Assembly (NCBI RefSeq): GCF_002214485.1
Contig: NZ_CP015102.1
Coordinates: 310,001-374,000 of the forward strand
Length of the DNA stretch: 64,000 nucleotides
Direction: 5' to 3'
DNA from: Thermococcus pacificus
GTDB taxonomy: Archaea; Methanobacteriota_B; Thermococci; Thermococcales; Thermococcaceae
The position numbers and the translations under genes are program-made. How positions within the stretch are numbered: position 1 is the stretch's first letter; every line of letters starts with the position of its first letter. A model generated the notes under the pieces. That model was not told where the DNA came from and did not search any database. It saw nothing but the letters and a program-made list of their open reading frames with translations. This document shows positions 1-9,533 of this stretch, piece by piece.

Positions 1-52
1 TGTAACCCTCCTCGCGGAGCCGCCTCTTCCAGTCCTTGGCAGTCATGGTCAT
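1..52 (-). CDS. N-terminal fragment of an unrecognised protein, cut by window edge
   Basis: Seventeen codons are visible, beginning MTMTAKDWKRRLREEGY and running off the left end. A TTTTAAA box lies about 25 bp upstream of the first ATG on the minus strand, and no Shine-Dalgarno motif lies between them. That spacing fits a leaderless transcript starting at or near the ATG. The second ATG two codons on (position 46) is an alternative start. The short basic, charged N-terminus gives no family clue. Confidence 0.45.
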   Translation of the reverse strand, partial: MTMTAKDWKRRLREEGY

Positions 53-82
53 CGGTGAAAATCGGAAGGTGGGTTTAAAAGT

Positions 83-1300
83 TCATCTCCTCCACAGGAG
101 GGCCACCAGGGATAGGCCGACGATTAAAGCCGGACCGCATATACTCTCACCCGACGAATCCCCGCTGGTAGCGCTGGAACTTGAAGGGGAGGGTTTGGTC
201 ATGGTAGGGCCAACGTAAGCCGTCCCGTTCGGGAGCTTGTACTCGGGTATAACGTTGGTGAAGCACTTGACGAGCTTCGGGTTCAGGCTCTTATCGTAGG
301 GTATCCAGCTGTAAGTGCCGTTCTTCGTCTCGTACCATCCTACGTGGGAGTTCCATCCAGCGTTCCCCCACTCGGACACCCTCGCTATCTCCTCTATATC
401 CTCCTCGTCGATTTTGAGGGCGCCAACACTAATCAGCCATTCAAGCTCCGTTTTCATGGCTTCAGAAGCGTTAACCTTCGAGGGTTCAACGACGGGGACT
501 GGCTTAGTTACCGAAGTTTTGGTCAGGTTAAATGAATTACTGCAGGAAACACCAAAAGCTCCGAGAAACTCCTCGACGGACGCCTTTACCTCCTCGTCGC
601 TCACGTTCGCTCCCTCAACACTCAGTTCAAAGCGACCTGCTTTTATGACGCTGGAAGGATCAACGCCGTGCTCCTTGAGACAGGATTCAAAGGCAGGATT
701 TGGCTTCCACGTGCATACTCCATTAACGCAGCCACAGCTTGTCATGGCCAGGCACGTGTACCACGGACGATAAACACAGGGCGTCATTATACCTGAGGCC
801 TTCTCTCTGGGCGCGCACATCTCACCGGAGCACCCTCCCGTGGCGCAGTCCGCGTCGGAGGTGCACTCACTCCCTTTGACCGGGCTGAGTGTTATTCTGA
901 TCCCGCCTTTTTCAAAGGTTGTGTTGTCCCTTACTTTCCAGCCCGTTCTCTTCAGTTTCTCAATCCCCTCGTTTAGCAGGAAGAGGGAAACGTTCAGATG
1001 GGCACTTAAAGCTGTCTCGGACTCCCACTTAACCGGGATTTGAATCCTAATGTGAGGCCCATCGCTCGCATTCCAAAGGACAACGTATAGCCTCCGGTCG
1101 TAGTGGGAGCGGAATACGAAGGTCCCGTTCTCGATTACCGCGTTGTGGAGGGCATTGAAAGCGGGGTACGGCCTGTAAACTACCCCCGGTTTGTTGAGAA
1201 CAACTTCCACCGCGTAGGCATCGGCAGGACTCATGCAGGCCTCAGCAAAAGGTGTTAGGGTGAACACCAAGAACACTATGAGGGCCGCGAGCCTCTTCAT
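83..1300 (-). CDS. Secreted cysteine-rich surface protein with CGP-CTERM anchor
   Basis: This 405-residue exported protein has a hydrophobic Sec signal peptide (about residues 1-22) ending near AEACMS. The C-terminus has a Ser/Thr-rich spacer, then the tripeptide CGP, a hydrophobic helix and two arginines, which is the CGP-CTERM sorting signal known in Thermococcales. About ten cysteines cluster between residues 145 and 215, consistent with the eight-cysteine-cluster domain often paired with this anchor and probably held by disulfides. Several N-x-S/T sequons suggest glycosylation. The start follows a GGTGAGAG ribosome site, and a TATATA box lies upstream at 1327-1340. The molecular function is unknown; attachment to the outer cell surface is inferred from the terminal signals. 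Confidence 0.85.
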   Translation of the reverse strand: MKRLAALIVFLVFTLTPFAEACMSPADAYAVEVVLNKPGVVYRPYPAFNALHNAVIENGTFVFRSHYDRRLYVVLWNASDGPHIRIQIPVKWESETALSAHLNVSLFLLNEGIEKLKRTGWKVRDNTTFEKGGIRITLSPVKGSECTSDADCATGGCSGEMCAPREKASGIMTPCVYRPWYTCLAMTSCGCVNGVCTWKPNPAFESCLKEHGVDPSSVIKAGRFELSVEGANVSDEEVKASVEEFLGAFGVSCSNSFNLTKTSVTKPVPVVEPSKVNASEAMKTELEWLISVGALKIDEEDIEEIARVSEWGNAGWNSHVGWYETKNGTYSWIPYDKSLNPKLVKCFTNVIPEYKLPNGTAYVGPTMTKPSPSSSSATSGDSSGESICGPALIVGLSLVALLWRR

Positions 1301-1326
1301 TCTCTCACCAGGGAAAGTAGGGCGTC

Positions 1327-1340
1327 AGAATATATACGCC
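1327..1340 (-). promoter_or_regulatory. TATA box for the CGP-CTERM protein gene
   Basis: Read on the minus strand this is GGCGTATATATTCT, a strong archaeal TATA element. It lies about 30 bp upstream of the ribosome site and ATG of the surface-protein gene. Confidence 0.6.
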
Positions 1341-1370
1341 TATCCATAACTTCGGCCCGGGTTGAAGCTA

Positions 1371-1383
1371 AAACCTTTATATG
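1371..1383 (+). promoter_or_regulatory. TATA box for enolase
   Basis: AAACCTTTATATG lies about 35 bp before the enolase ATG. Transcription would begin close to the GAGGTGAT ribosome site, giving a short leader. The element is divergent from the minus-strand TATA box about 40 bp to the left. Confidence 0.6.
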
Positions 1384-1414
1384 TTCACCGAGAATATCAC
1401 CCGAGGTGATTGAC

Positions 1415-2707
1415 ATGGAGAACCCGTTTGAGATTACAGGAGTCGTTGCGAGGGAGATACTCGACAGCAGGGGAAACCCAACCGTTGAGGTCGAGGTCTA
1501 CACGCCGATAAGCATGGGTAGAGCCGCCGTTCCGAGTGGAGCAAGCACCGGAACCCATGAAGCCCTTGAGCTCCGCGACGGCGGAACCCGCTACCACGGA
1601 AAGGGCGTTAGGAGGGCTGTGGAAAACGTCAACAAGATAATCGCACCCGAGATCATCGGAATGGACGTCACCTGGCAGAGGGACATAGACAACCTCATGC
1701 TCGAGCTTGATGGAACCGAGAACAAGAGCAACCTCGGCGCCAACGCAATCCTCGGCGTTTCCCTAGCCGTTGCAAAGGCGGCCGCCAACGCTCTGGGCCT
1801 TCCGCTCTACCAGTACATCGGCGGAACCAACGCCTACGTCATGCCCGTCCCAATGAGCAACGTCATCAACGGCGGCGTTCACGCGGGCAACGAGCTGGAC
1901 TTCCAGGAGTTCATGATCATGCCCGTCGGTGCCGACTCATTCAGGGAGGCAATAAGGTGGGTTAGTGAGACCTACCACGTCCTCAAGAAGGTCATCGCCG
2001 AGCGCTACGGTAAGAACGCCATAAACGTCGGTGACGAGGGCGGCTTCGCCCCGCCGATGAAGGAGGTAACCGAGCCGCTCGACGTCCTCATCAAGGCCAT
2101 TGAAGAAGCCGGCTACAAGCCCGGCGACGAGATAGCCTTCGCCCTCGACGCGGCATCGAGCGAGTTCTTCCACCCGGACAAGGGCAAGTACGTCGTCGCT
2201 GGAAAGGAGTACGACAAGGGCGAGCTTTTGGAGCTCTACAGGGAGCTAGTCGGCACCTACCCGATAGTCTCAATTGAGGACCCGTTCCACGAGGAGGACT
2301 GGGAAGGCTTCGCCATGATAACGAAGGAACTCGGAAGCAAGATACAGATCGTCGGCGACGACCTCTTCGTCACCAACCCGAAGAGGATAAGGAAGGGAAT
2401 CGAGCTTGGCGCCGCCAACGCGCTCCTCCTCAAGGTCAACCAGATAGGAACGCTGAGCGAGGCCATCGATGCCGCTTACACCGCCTTCAGGGCAGGTTAC
2501 GGCGTCGTCGTCTCCCACAGGAGCGGTGAGACTGAAGATGCCACAATAGCCGACCTCGCGGTCGCCCTCAACGCCGGCCAGATAAAGACCGGTGCCCCAG
2601 CCAGGAGCGACAGGAACGCCAAGTACAACCAGCTGATAAGGATAGAAGAGGAGCTTGAGGGAATAGCCCTCTATCCGGGCAGGAAGTTCAGGAACCCGTT
2701 CCTCTGA
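1415..2707 (+). CDS. eno: Enolase (phosphopyruvate hydratase)
   Basis: Enolase interconverts 2-phosphoglycerate and phosphoenolpyruvate in the modified Embden-Meyerhof pathway and gluconeogenesis, in the cytosol. The 430-residue product has the usual family length and fold order: an N-terminal capping domain with the SGASTG loop (about residue 41), then the TIM barrel with GDEGG (about 205), the metal ligand motifs SIEDP (about 283) and GDDL (about 311), the catalytic lysine in LLKVNQIG (about 340) and SHRSGET (about 366). The ATG at 1415 is chosen because GAGGTGAT lies four bases before it; the GTG at 1406 is inside that ribosome site. The 3' end overlaps the convergent PadR gene by 20 bp. 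Confidence 0.97.
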   Translation: MENPFEITGVVAREILDSRGNPTVEVEVYTPISMGRAAVPSGASTGTHEALELRDGGTRYHGKGVRRAVENVNKIIAPEIIGMDVTWQRDIDNLMLELDGTENKSNLGANAILGVSLAVAKAAANALGLPLYQYIGGTNAYVMPVPMSNVINGGVHAGNELDFQEFMIMPVGADSFREAIRWVSETYHVLKKVIAERYGKNAINVGDEGGFAPPMKEVTEPLDVLIKAIEEAGYKPGDEIAFALDAASSEFFHPDKGKYVVAGKEYDKGELLELYRELVGTYPIVSIEDPFHEEDWEGFAMITKELGSKIQIVGDDLFVTNPKRIRKGIELGAANALLLKVNQIGTLSEAIDAAYTAFRAGYGVVVSHRSGETEDATIADLAVALNAGQIKTGAPARSDRNAKYNQLIRIEEELEGIALYPGRKFRNPFL

Positions 2708-3185
2708 GCTCTTTTTCCCTCTTCAGCTCTTTAAGCTCCCTTTTTTTCTCCTCCAGGATGTCGATGATGCCATCCAACAGTTCTATGTAGCTGTCTATGG
2801 CCGTGGCGGCTATCTCCTTCCCGTAGCCCAGCTCCCTGAGCTTCTCGCGAAGCCTCTCGTGGTACTGAACGGCCAGATACAGGGACTTCAGGGCGAGCTC
2901 GTTTGCCTCCCTAAGATAGAGCCACCCATTCTCGGTGAGCGCGTACTTAACGATTCTTCTCTTTCCCCTGTATTCTTCCCTCGGCTCTATCAGCCCTTCC
3001 TCCGCCAGCTTGTTGAGCATGGTGTAGAGATTGCCATGGCTTGGCTTCCAGTTGCCGAAGGTCATTTTCTCTATCTCCTTCAGAATCTCGTAACCGTGGG
3101 CCTCTCCTTTTAAGCCGATGATGAGGAGTATCATGTTTTTCATAGGCACTGTGTAGAGGTTTCTCACCACGTTTGAATCCTGCAT
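2688..3185 (-). CDS. PadR-family transcriptional regulator
   Basis: This is a 165-residue winged-helix regulator of the PadR type. Residues about 10-85 carry the PadR domain, with [20 protein letters not shown], then [18 protein letters not shown] as the recognition helix region and a charged beta wing before [10 protein letters not shown] long amphipathic C-terminal helix, rich in Glu and Lys, should provide dimerisation. Start choice rests on GGTGGTGAG just upstream of ATG at 3185. It is divergent from the large MMPL exporter gene across a 133-bp AT-rich intergenic region. PadR proteins often repress an adjacent exporter until a lipophilic ligand binds, so control of the MMPL gene is a reasonable inference, not shown. 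Confidence 0.88.
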   Translation of the reverse strand: MQDSNVVRNLYTVPMKNMILLIIGLKGEAHGYEILKEIEKMTFGNWKPSHGNLYTMLNKLAEEGLIEPREEYRGKRRIVKYALTENGWLYLREANELALKSLYLAVQYHERLREKLRELGYGKEIAATAIDSYIELLDGIIDILEEKKRELKELKREKELRGTGS

Positions 3186-3318
3186 GCTCTCACCACCAAG
3201 CGAAAGGCTTATAAGTTCAGCCCGACCCATATATGTCTGAATTAAACATATTTTAATTAGATAGATTTACAATCAACATATTCATGACAACGACTTAAAA
3301 ACCTTTGGGGGTGTCGCG
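3186..3318 (+). promoter_or_regulatory. Divergent padR/MMPL control region with AACATATT repeats
   Basis: This AT-rich region separates the divergent regulator and exporter genes. The octamer AACATATT occurs twice, at 3245-3252 and 3275-3282, exactly 30 bp apart, with AT-rich sequence between and a related CATATATG at 3229-3236. The spacing places the repeats on about the same face of the helix, as expected for a dimeric repressor. TATA-like AT tracts overlap the repeats, so binding here could block both promoters. The ribosome site GGGGGTG precedes the MMPL ATG. Confidence 0.5.
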
Positions 3319-6300
3319 ATGGCCTGGAACGAGTGGATAGCCAAGCACGCGAAGCTCGTGCTTCTCGCTTGGATAGTCGTGATAATCCTAATGTCTCCCC
3401 TCGCGGCAAAGCTGAGCGAGGTCACCAACTACAGCGAGGAGCAGATGGTGTCCCACAACATAGAGTCCATAAAGGTCCAGGACATAATCTCCGAAGAGTT
3501 CTCAGGGGCACAGAATGAGAACCTGACGTACCTGCTCATCACGAACGTAAGCGTCAACGACGAGAGGGCGAGAGAAGCTTACTATTCTTTCAAGGAGCGT
3601 GTTGAAGGCAAATACGCCGACAACGTGACCTCTTACTACGATGCCCTCGACGGGCTCTGGGACATGACCTACGACCTCACGCTTAACATAACTAAGATGA
3701 CAGCGAACGTCACGGGGCTTCTCTACACAACCGCGATTCAGACGAACGAGGGCTTTGGCCAGCTTCTCGCCGCGGTTTACCAGCTCGGTAACACCACCGA
3801 GATGGTCAAAAACGGCCTCGTCGGTGCCGCGCAGGGTTATTTAGCTCTGAAGCAGAACGTTACTGGCCTTTACAACCAGACGGTTCTCCTCAGGAACGCG
3901 CTCAATCAGACCGACTTAGCTTACGTCGCCCTCCACAGAAACCTCACTTCAACAGCCGGAATGCTCAAGTCGCTCAACTCCACGCTGGCGGAGCTAAACC
4001 AGGGACTTTACACGCTGAATGCAACCTATGGAAAGACCTACATGGGAGTGATAGCCGTTCACAGGGCGGTTCTAGCGAGCGGAGCCTATGAGAGGGGAAG
4101 CCTAACCCAGGCCGAGGCGCAGGCCATAGCCAGCCAAACCGGAACAACGCCGGAGTTCGTCTACGCGGTCTTCAACTCGGTTTACCCAGTCTATGCCAGC
4201 GCGGGGAGTGGCGCAATCACCGACACGTTCCTCGCCAACGTTACGGAGGGCATCGTCAAAGCCGGCTCACCGGCGGAGCAGGTTCCCCTTGTCGAGGCCT
4301 ATGGAAGAGCTTTCTACTTCGGAGTTAGGGCCTTCGACGAAAAAGTCGGAAGCGAGTATGCCCTCCAGAGCATGGGCCCGGAGGAGCTAGCCCAGGCAGT
4401 CTCGGGGATAGCCACGTCAGCCCTTCAGAGCCTTCCTGAGGTGATAGCCCAGAGCAACCAGACGGTTGAGGTTGAGGGCTTTGGAACCATCGACGCAAAG
4501 ACCTTCTCCGGAATAGTCGAGACGGCGATTTCACTCGGACCAAACCCAAGTGCCGAGGCCGTTGAGAACGCCACCGTCGAAGTCGCGCTCTCGTTCATGG
4601 GCAACGTTCCAAACAACCCACTCTCAGGGCTTCCAAACGCAAAAGAAGTTCTGAAAGAGCTTTTAAAGACCGGGCCGACGAAGGAGCTTGAGAGGAGCAT
4701 TCTCCTCTCGGGCATGGCGGAGAACCTTCCAGCCGAGGCTTCCCAGTTCGCCCCAGTCATCGTCGATGCGGTTCTGACTTACGACGAGAACGCCACCAGA
4801 GTTCTCTCAAAAGACCCAAGTGTTCTTGAGGAGGCCACAATCTCTGTCCTCAAGGGCATAACGACCCAGATGGGTCTGAGCGTTGACGAGAACCTACTGA
4901 AGGAGCTATACGAGAGCAACGGAAGCCCGGAGGTTCTTGATAAGGTCGCCCTTGAAATGCTCAAGGCCGGAACAGCTGAGCAGCTGTCCAGGGCTGGCGT
5001 TCCAAACGCCGAGGCTATAGCGGATGTAATCGTCAAAACCGCCGCCGAAGACCCCCAGGGAATAATAAGCGGTGAGAGGCTTGAAGAAGCAACCGTAAAG
5101 GTCGTTTCCGCGCTTAGCTCCGGCATGGGCGGAAATGCAGAGTTCGACGTTTCGGAGATTGTGAAGGGACTCTACGAGGGAGCAGACCCAAGGGAGCTGG
5201 CCGAAAACCTCTTCCTCGAAGGGGCCAGGGAGCAGATGGAGAATGCCAACGTGAGCGTCCCCGAGGAGTTCAGGGGAGTTTTCCTCAACCTGACCGAGAC
5301 GATAGTGAAGAACTACCCCATGGGCGAGGAGGAGATAGCAAAGCTCGTCAAGGGGACGGTGAGGTCCTTCGTAGAGTCCTACGCAAAGAACAACCCCTAC
5401 GGCATCGAAATAACCTTTGACACCTCGAAGCTCGTGGATATAGCCTTCGAGTTCAAGGACAGGCCGGATGCAATGACGATGGACGACGTCAAGCCGTTAG
5501 CTGAGGCGCTGTTCCCAACGGTGCTAGAGAAGGCGGGAACTTACTTGAGCATGCTCAAGAGCGACGACAACACTACGATGCTCATAACCTTCGTCCCGCG
5601 CGGAAGGCCTGGGCCGAGTGAAGATATCTACAAGTACAGGGCAGAAAACGCGAAGCGCGTGAAGGAGATAGCCCTCGAGGAGTTTGGAAAGTACTTTCCG
5701 GAGGTTGATGGCGCCCTCGGAGGAACGCCGGTTCAGGCGCACGAGATGACAGAGTACGGCCAGAGGGACAACAGCGTCACCACCAGGGCGAGCATGATAA
5801 TGGCGCTCGTGGTTCTCTTCATACTCATGGGAATGGCCCTCCTCGCGACCTTCCTGCCGTTTACGGGAGTTGCGACCTCTGCTTTAACCGCCCTGGGAAT
5901 AGCCTATCTGCTCGCGAAGGGAGGAATAATCGACGTCGGTAGCTGGGCGCAGATGCTGACGATAACTACCGCCCTCGGTCTCGGTATCGACTACTCGACC
6001 TACTACGTCCACCGCTTCAGGGAGTACATTGCCGAGGGCTACGAGCACGAGAAGGCAGTGGCAGAAGCGCTGAAGAGGGCCAAGGACGCAGTTTTGGCGA
6101 GCGCCTTCACCGACATCATAGCCTTCGCCTCCTTCGTCCTCGCCTGGGAGTTCCCGATATTCCAGCAGATGGGCATAATAGCCCCGCTCGCGGTCGTTTC
6201 AGTCCTCATCGCGAGCTTAACGTTCATCCCGGCAATAACCGCCCTCATCGGCGACAAGAGCTGGTTCTGGTGGCCGAGGCACATCAAGCACGCCAGCGCC

Positions 6301-7437
6301 TTGGACGTCCACGAGAGGAGCAAGATTGCCGAGTGGGTAGTCAAGCACGCCAAGGTGGTTCTCATAATAGCACTCCTCATAGCGGCACCAGCAACCTACA
6401 CCTTCGTGACCTTCAAGGGAACCCACGACATGAGCCTCTTCCTGCCTGAGGACAGTGAGACCCTCAAGTTCATGACGCTCAGCCAGGAAAAGCTCGGCGC
6501 GTCGCTGATGTCCCCCAACTACGTGATAATCGAGTTCAGCGGCAACGTTAGCGACGACGACCTCAAGCTCATAGACGAAATAACCGCCCACATATCCACG
6601 ATGGAGGGTGTTAAGGCTGTCTATTCACCGACGAGACCCTACGGAGAGCCTGTCAGCAATTTAACCCTCTCGGCAGTGAAGGCCCTCGGCGGCGACAGGT
6701 TCATCTCCTCAAGGGGCGACAAGGTCATGATACAGGTCGAGAGCAGTTACAGGCCAACCGACGAGGAGGCCAAGAACCTCGTGAAGGCACTAAGGGCTTA
6801 CGTTAGGGAAGTTGCCGAGAAGAACCCGAGGATCAAGGCCGGCCTTGTTGGAGGAGGCGCAGCGCTCTCAATGGACCTAACGGACAGGATAAACGACATC
6901 TTCTGGCACAGAATAATCCCAGTGGCCTTAGTGCTCATGTTCCTATCCCTGATACCGACCCTCAAGGGACTGCCGGCAGTGGCCTCCACGATGATCACGA
7001 TATTCCTCGGCGTCATGACGAGCATCTGGGTCTCAACGTGGCTCTTCGAGAGGGTCTTTGGGCAGGAAGTCATGTGGTTCCTGCCGCTGATGGTCTTCGT
7101 CGTGCTCATGGGAGTCGGCATCGACTACAACAGCTTCTACCTCGTCAAGGCAAGGGACGAGTTCGAGCGCAGGAAGCCAGACGAGGCGCTGATAGTTGCC
7201 GCCGGAACGATGGACAAGCTCGTCATAGGCCTCGCAGTGGTTCTAGCGAGCACCTACGGTGCACTGATGCTCAGCAGCACGTGGGGAACGAGGGAGATGG
7301 GCTTCGCATTGGCGGCAGGAATACTCCTGACGGCGACTATGGCGGTCTACTTCATTGGCCCTGCCTTCATGAGCCTCTTTGGCGAGAAAGCCTGGTGGCC
7401 GCTGTTCAAGAACCGCGGGGAAGCAGGGAAGAAGTGA
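3319..7437 (+). CDS. Large MMPL/RND-superfamily membrane exporter
   Basis: This 1372-residue protein has the RND/MMPL plan of two halves. TM1 is at residues 12-30. A very long extracytoplasmic segment (about 31-820) follows, with many N-x-S/T sequons and a string of Ala/Leu/Glu-rich helices. Then comes a membrane cluster containing GLGIDYSTYYVHRF (about 888), a linking helix near 1010, a shorter second external loop (about 1035-1190), and a second membrane cluster with GVGIDYNSFYLV (about 1267). The paired GIDY motifs supply the membrane Asp/Tyr residues of proton-coupled RND transporters. Substrates of the family are lipids, polyketides or other amphiphiles; this one is unknown. The first external loop is several times longer than the second, which is unusual. 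Adjacent PadR control is likely. Confidence 0.9.
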   Translation: MAWNEWIAKHAKLVLLAWIVVIILMSPLAAKLSEVTNYSEEQMVSHNIESIKVQDIISEEFSGAQNENLTYLLITNVSVNDERAREAYYSFKERVEGKYADNVTSYYDALDGLWDMTYDLTLNITKMTANVTGLLYTTAIQTNEGFGQLLAAVYQLGNTTEMVKNGLVGAAQGYLALKQNVTGLYNQTVLLRNALNQTDLAYVALHRNLTSTAGMLKSLNSTLAELNQGLYTLNATYGKTYMGVIAVHRAVLASGAYERGSLTQAEAQAIASQTGTTPEFVYAVFNSVYPVYASAGSGAITDTFLANVTEGIVKAGSPAEQVPLVEAYGRAFYFGVRAFDEKVGSEYALQSMGPEELAQAVSGIATSALQSLPEVIAQSNQTVEVEGFGTIDAKTFSGIVETAISLGPNPSAEAVENATVEVALSFMGNVPNNPLSGLPNAKEVLKELLKTGPTKELERSILLSGMAENLPAEASQFAPVIVDAVLTYDENATRVLSKDPSVLEEATISVLKGITTQMGLSVDENLLKELYESNGSPEVLDKVALEMLKAGTAEQLSRAGVPNAEAIADVIVKTAAEDPQGIISGERLEEATVKVVSALSSGMGGNAEFDVSEIVKGLYEGADPRELAENLFLEGAREQMENANVSVPEEFRGVFLNLTETIVKNYPMGEEEIAKLVKGTVRSFVESYAKNNPYGIEITFDTSKLVDIAFEFKDRPDAMTMDDVKPLAEALFPTVLEKAGTYLSMLKSDDNTTMLITFVPRGRPGPSEDIYKYRAENAKRVKEIALEEFGKYFPEVDGALGGTPVQAHEMTEYGQRDNSVTTRASMIMALVVLFILMGMALLATFLPFTGVATSALTALGIAYLLAKGGIIDVGSWAQMLTITTALGLGIDYSTYYVHRFREYIAEGYEHEKAVAEALKRAKDAVLASAFTDIIAFASFVLAWEFPIFQQMGIIAPLAVVSVLIASLTFIPAITALIGDKSWFWWPRHIKHASALDVHERSKIAEWVVKHAKVVLIIALLIAAPATYTFVTFKGTHDMSLFLPEDSETLKFMTLSQEKLGASLMSPNYVIIEFSGNVSDDDLKLIDEITAHISTMEGVKAVYSPTRPYGEPVSNLTLSAVKALGGDRFISSRGDKVMIQVESSYRPTDEEAKNLVKALRAYVREVAEKNPRIKAGLVGGGAALSMDLTDRINDIFWHRIIPVALVLMFLSLIPTLKGLPAVASTMITIFLGVMTSIWVSTWLFERVFGQEVMWFLPLMVFVVLMGVGIDYNSFYLVKARDEFERRKPDEALIVAAGTMDKLVIGLAVVLASTYGALMLSSTWGTREMGFALAAGILLTATMAVYFIGPAFMSLFGEKAWWPLFKNRGEAGKK

Positions 7438-7525
7438 CTTTCCCTTCCCATTTTTGTTCCAAAACCGTTATATTTTTCCCAACTTTTCTCCAGATGCCAA
7501 AAGAAGAACTCGATCGGTGTTCCAG

Positions 7526-8362
7526 ATGACGGAACGAAAAAAGCTCAAAATCTACATCCCAGGCATCAAATTTCCCTCCGTTTCCGTTACCGGAAATGCC
7601 TGCGCTTTAAACTGCGCCCACTGCGGGAAGCACTACCTTGAGGGCATGAGGAAGCCGGAGCGGGGAGAGCTTTTGAGTTACTGCCTCGACCTTTCCAGAA
7701 AGGGTTACGCCGGCTGTTTGCTGAGCGGCGGGATGGACGGAAGGATGAAGGTCCCGCTGGATTTCTATGCCGACGAAATCAGGGAGATAAAGAGGAGAAC
7801 CAACCTCAAGCTCAACGCCCACGTCGGCTTTATAGACGAGAACGATTTGGAGTGGCTCCGCTGGGTGGATGTGGTTTCCCTTGACTTCGTCGGCGATGAC
7901 GATGTGATAAAGCGGGTCTACAAAATAGACAAGACTGTGAAAGACTACCTTAGAATCCTCGACATCCTCACGGAGAACGGAATAAGAGTTGCGCCGCACA
8001 TAACCATTGGCCTGGACTTTGGAAAAATCCACTGGGAATACAAGACCATAGACCTGCTGATGAACTATCCTATAGACGTTCTCGTTCTAGATGTGCTCAT
8101 CCCGACGAAGGGAACGGAGATGGAGAACGTTCCAAAACCGAGCGTCGAGGAGAGCCTGAAGGTCGTGAAATACGCCAGGGAGCGCTTTGATGGTGAGATA
8201 AGCATAGGCTGCATGCGGCCGCTCGGAAAATGGAGGTTGGACTTCGACAGGGGGGCGGTTTTGGCTGGGGTAGACAGGCTGACAAACCCGCCGAGGAAGA
8301 TAATCGAATGGGCAAAAACAGTAAGGGACGTTGAGGTAATCTACGAGTGCTGCGTTATGTAG
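7526..8362 (+). CDS. Radical SAM enzyme, biotin-synthase-like; candidate lipoyl synthase subunit LipS1
   Basis: The 278-residue protein has the radical SAM motif C-x3-C-x2-C at Cys26, Cys30 and Cys33 (CALNCAHC), followed by the GG motif (SGGMDG) and a TIM-barrel pattern. Further cysteines at about 229 (GCMRP) and at the C-terminal ECCVM could bind an auxiliary cluster, as needed for sulfur insertion. The family resembles biotin synthase. Position downstream of eno, PadR and MMPL matches my recollection of T. kodakarensis TK2109, reported as LipS1 of the archaeal lipoate pathway that works with LipS2. The assignment is inference from order and cysteine pattern; no lipS2 is in this window. Start follows GGTGTT, with a TATA box near 7466. 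Confidence 0.8.
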   Translation: MTERKKLKIYIPGIKFPSVSVTGNACALNCAHCGKHYLEGMRKPERGELLSYCLDLSRKGYAGCLLSGGMDGRMKVPLDFYADEIREIKRRTNLKLNAHVGFIDENDLEWLRWVDVVSLDFVGDDDVIKRVYKIDKTVKDYLRILDILTENGIRVAPHITIGLDFGKIHWEYKTIDLLMNYPIDVLVLDVLIPTKGTEMENVPKPSVEESLKVVKYARERFDGEISIGCMRPLGKWRLDFDRGAVLAGVDRLTNPPRKIIEWAKTVRDVEVIYECCVM

Positions 8363-8424
8363 GGCTCACCAAACCTCGCTTCATCACGTATCAGAAAGGA
8401 GAACGCCGATCATCGCCCCAGGCT

Positions 8425-8877
8425 TCACAGCTCCTCCTTCACGGTGACGAAGGACACCATCGTCACCGTCTGGCCGACGCCCCTTATCTCCCTCAGCCTG
8501 TCAACCACTATCCGGCCGACCTCTTCAGAGCTGGGGGCGCGGACCTTTATCAATAAATCCCACTCGCCGGCTATTATGTGCACCTCGTAGACACCCTCAA
8601 GGGCCGCTATCCTCTCAGCCACTTCCCTCTGGTTGAGGCCCGAATCCGGGTCGTAGCGCGCCAAAATAAAGGCGGTTGTGCCGAGGTTTAGCTTCTTGTA
8701 GTTGGGTTTGACCGTGAACTTCTCTATTACACCATCCTCTACGAGCTTCTTGATGCGGTAGTGGACGGTGGTCCGGGGTATGCCGAGCTTCTTGCTCAGG
8801 CTGGCTATGTTCTCCCTCGAGTTCTCCTTAAGCTCCTTCAACAGGCGCATATCAGCAGCATCAAGAGCGTTTACCAT
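8425..8877 (-). CDS. Lrp/AsnC-family transcriptional regulator
   Basis: The 150-residue protein has the standard Lrp/AsnC layout. An N-terminal helix-turn-helix (residues about 5-55, LDAADMRLLKELKENS then GIPRTTVHYRIKKL) is joined by a hinge to a C-terminal RAM ligand-binding domain (about 68-145) ending GQTVTMVSFV. Such proteins form octamers or dimers and regulate amino-acid or energy metabolism genes in archaea. The ATG at 8877 follows GGGGGT; a GTG six codons upstream is possible but less well placed. It is the last gene of a minus-strand run, 55 bp after the dITP pyrophosphatase gene. Target genes are unknown. Confidence 0.9.
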   Translation of the reverse strand: MVNALDAADMRLLKELKENSRENIASLSKKLGIPRTTVHYRIKKLVEDGVIEKFTVKPNYKKLNLGTTAFILARYDPDSGLNQREVAERIAALEGVYEVHIIAGEWDLLIKVRAPSSEEVGRIVVDRLREIRGVGQTVTMVSFVTVKEEL

Positions 8878-8932
8878 GGCTACCCCCTTCGTCACCTGTT
8901 CAATGACAACTGATGGATTTGGAACGTTGGGC

Positions 8933-9487
8933 TTATTTAAGGTTTTCCTTTAGCCACTCTGCAAAGGCTTTTAAAGCCCTTCCCCGGTGTGATATTCTGT
9001 TCTTCTCCTTGGTTGTCATTTCGGCGAAAGTCCTCTCGAATCCCGACGGTTTGAAAACCGGGTCAAAGCCGAACCCCTTACTTCCGCGCTTCCCTCGGGT
9101 TATTTCCCCATCAACCCTGCCGGTGAAGAGGTGCACCTCACCGTCCCAGTAAGCTACGACGCTCTTGAAGTAGGCACTCCTGTCCTCGACGCCCTCCATG
9201 AGCTTCAGGATTCCGTCTATGCCGAGCGTTTTGTACACGTAGGCGGAATAAACGCCCGGAAAGCCGTTGAGGGCATTTATGAAAAGTCCTGAGTCGTCGA
9301 GGAAGAAAGGGCCGTCTATCCTCTTGGCGAGCCACTTAGCGCCGTACTCGGCCACTTCCTCGAGTGTATCGGCCTGTATCTCGGGATAGGGGAAGTGAAG
9401 CTGATAAACCTCAACGCCAAGGGGTTCAAAGTACTTCTTAGCTTCCTCAACCTTTCCAGGGTTAGACGTGATGAAAGCTATCCTCAT
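8933..9487 (-). CDS. rdgB: XTP/dITP (non-canonical purine NTP) pyrophosphatase
   Basis: This 184-residue protein is a HAM1/RdgB-type pyrophosphatase. It hydrolyses dITP, ITP and XTP to the monophosphate and PPi, clearing deaminated purine nucleotides before they enter DNA or RNA. Family signatures are the N-terminal [10 protein letters not shown] phosphate loop, the catalytic acid stretch FLDDSGL (about residues 64-70) followed by NGFPGVYSA, then KGFGFDPVF and the C-terminal ISHRGRAL. Length matches archaeal orthologues. The ATG at 9487 follows GGTGG. Such house-cleaning is relevant at high temperature where adenine deamination is fast. Confidence 0.95.
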   Translation of the reverse strand: MRIAFITSNPGKVEEAKKYFEPLGVEVYQLHFPYPEIQADTLEEVAEYGAKWLAKRIDGPFFLDDSGLFINALNGFPGVYSAYVYKTLGIDGILKLMEGVEDRSAYFKSVVAYWDGEVHLFTGRVDGEITRGKRGSKGFGFDPVFKPSGFERTFAEMTTKEKNRISHRGRALKAFAEWLKENLK

Positions 9488-9533
9488 GGAACCACCGGAA
9501 GAAAAGAGCGGGAAGAAGTAAAAAGGTTGTCGT

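Noticed and set aside
1406-1414. GTG start three codons upstream for enolase
   Set aside because: The GTG is part of the GAGGTGAT ribosome site; the ATG at 1415 fits family length.
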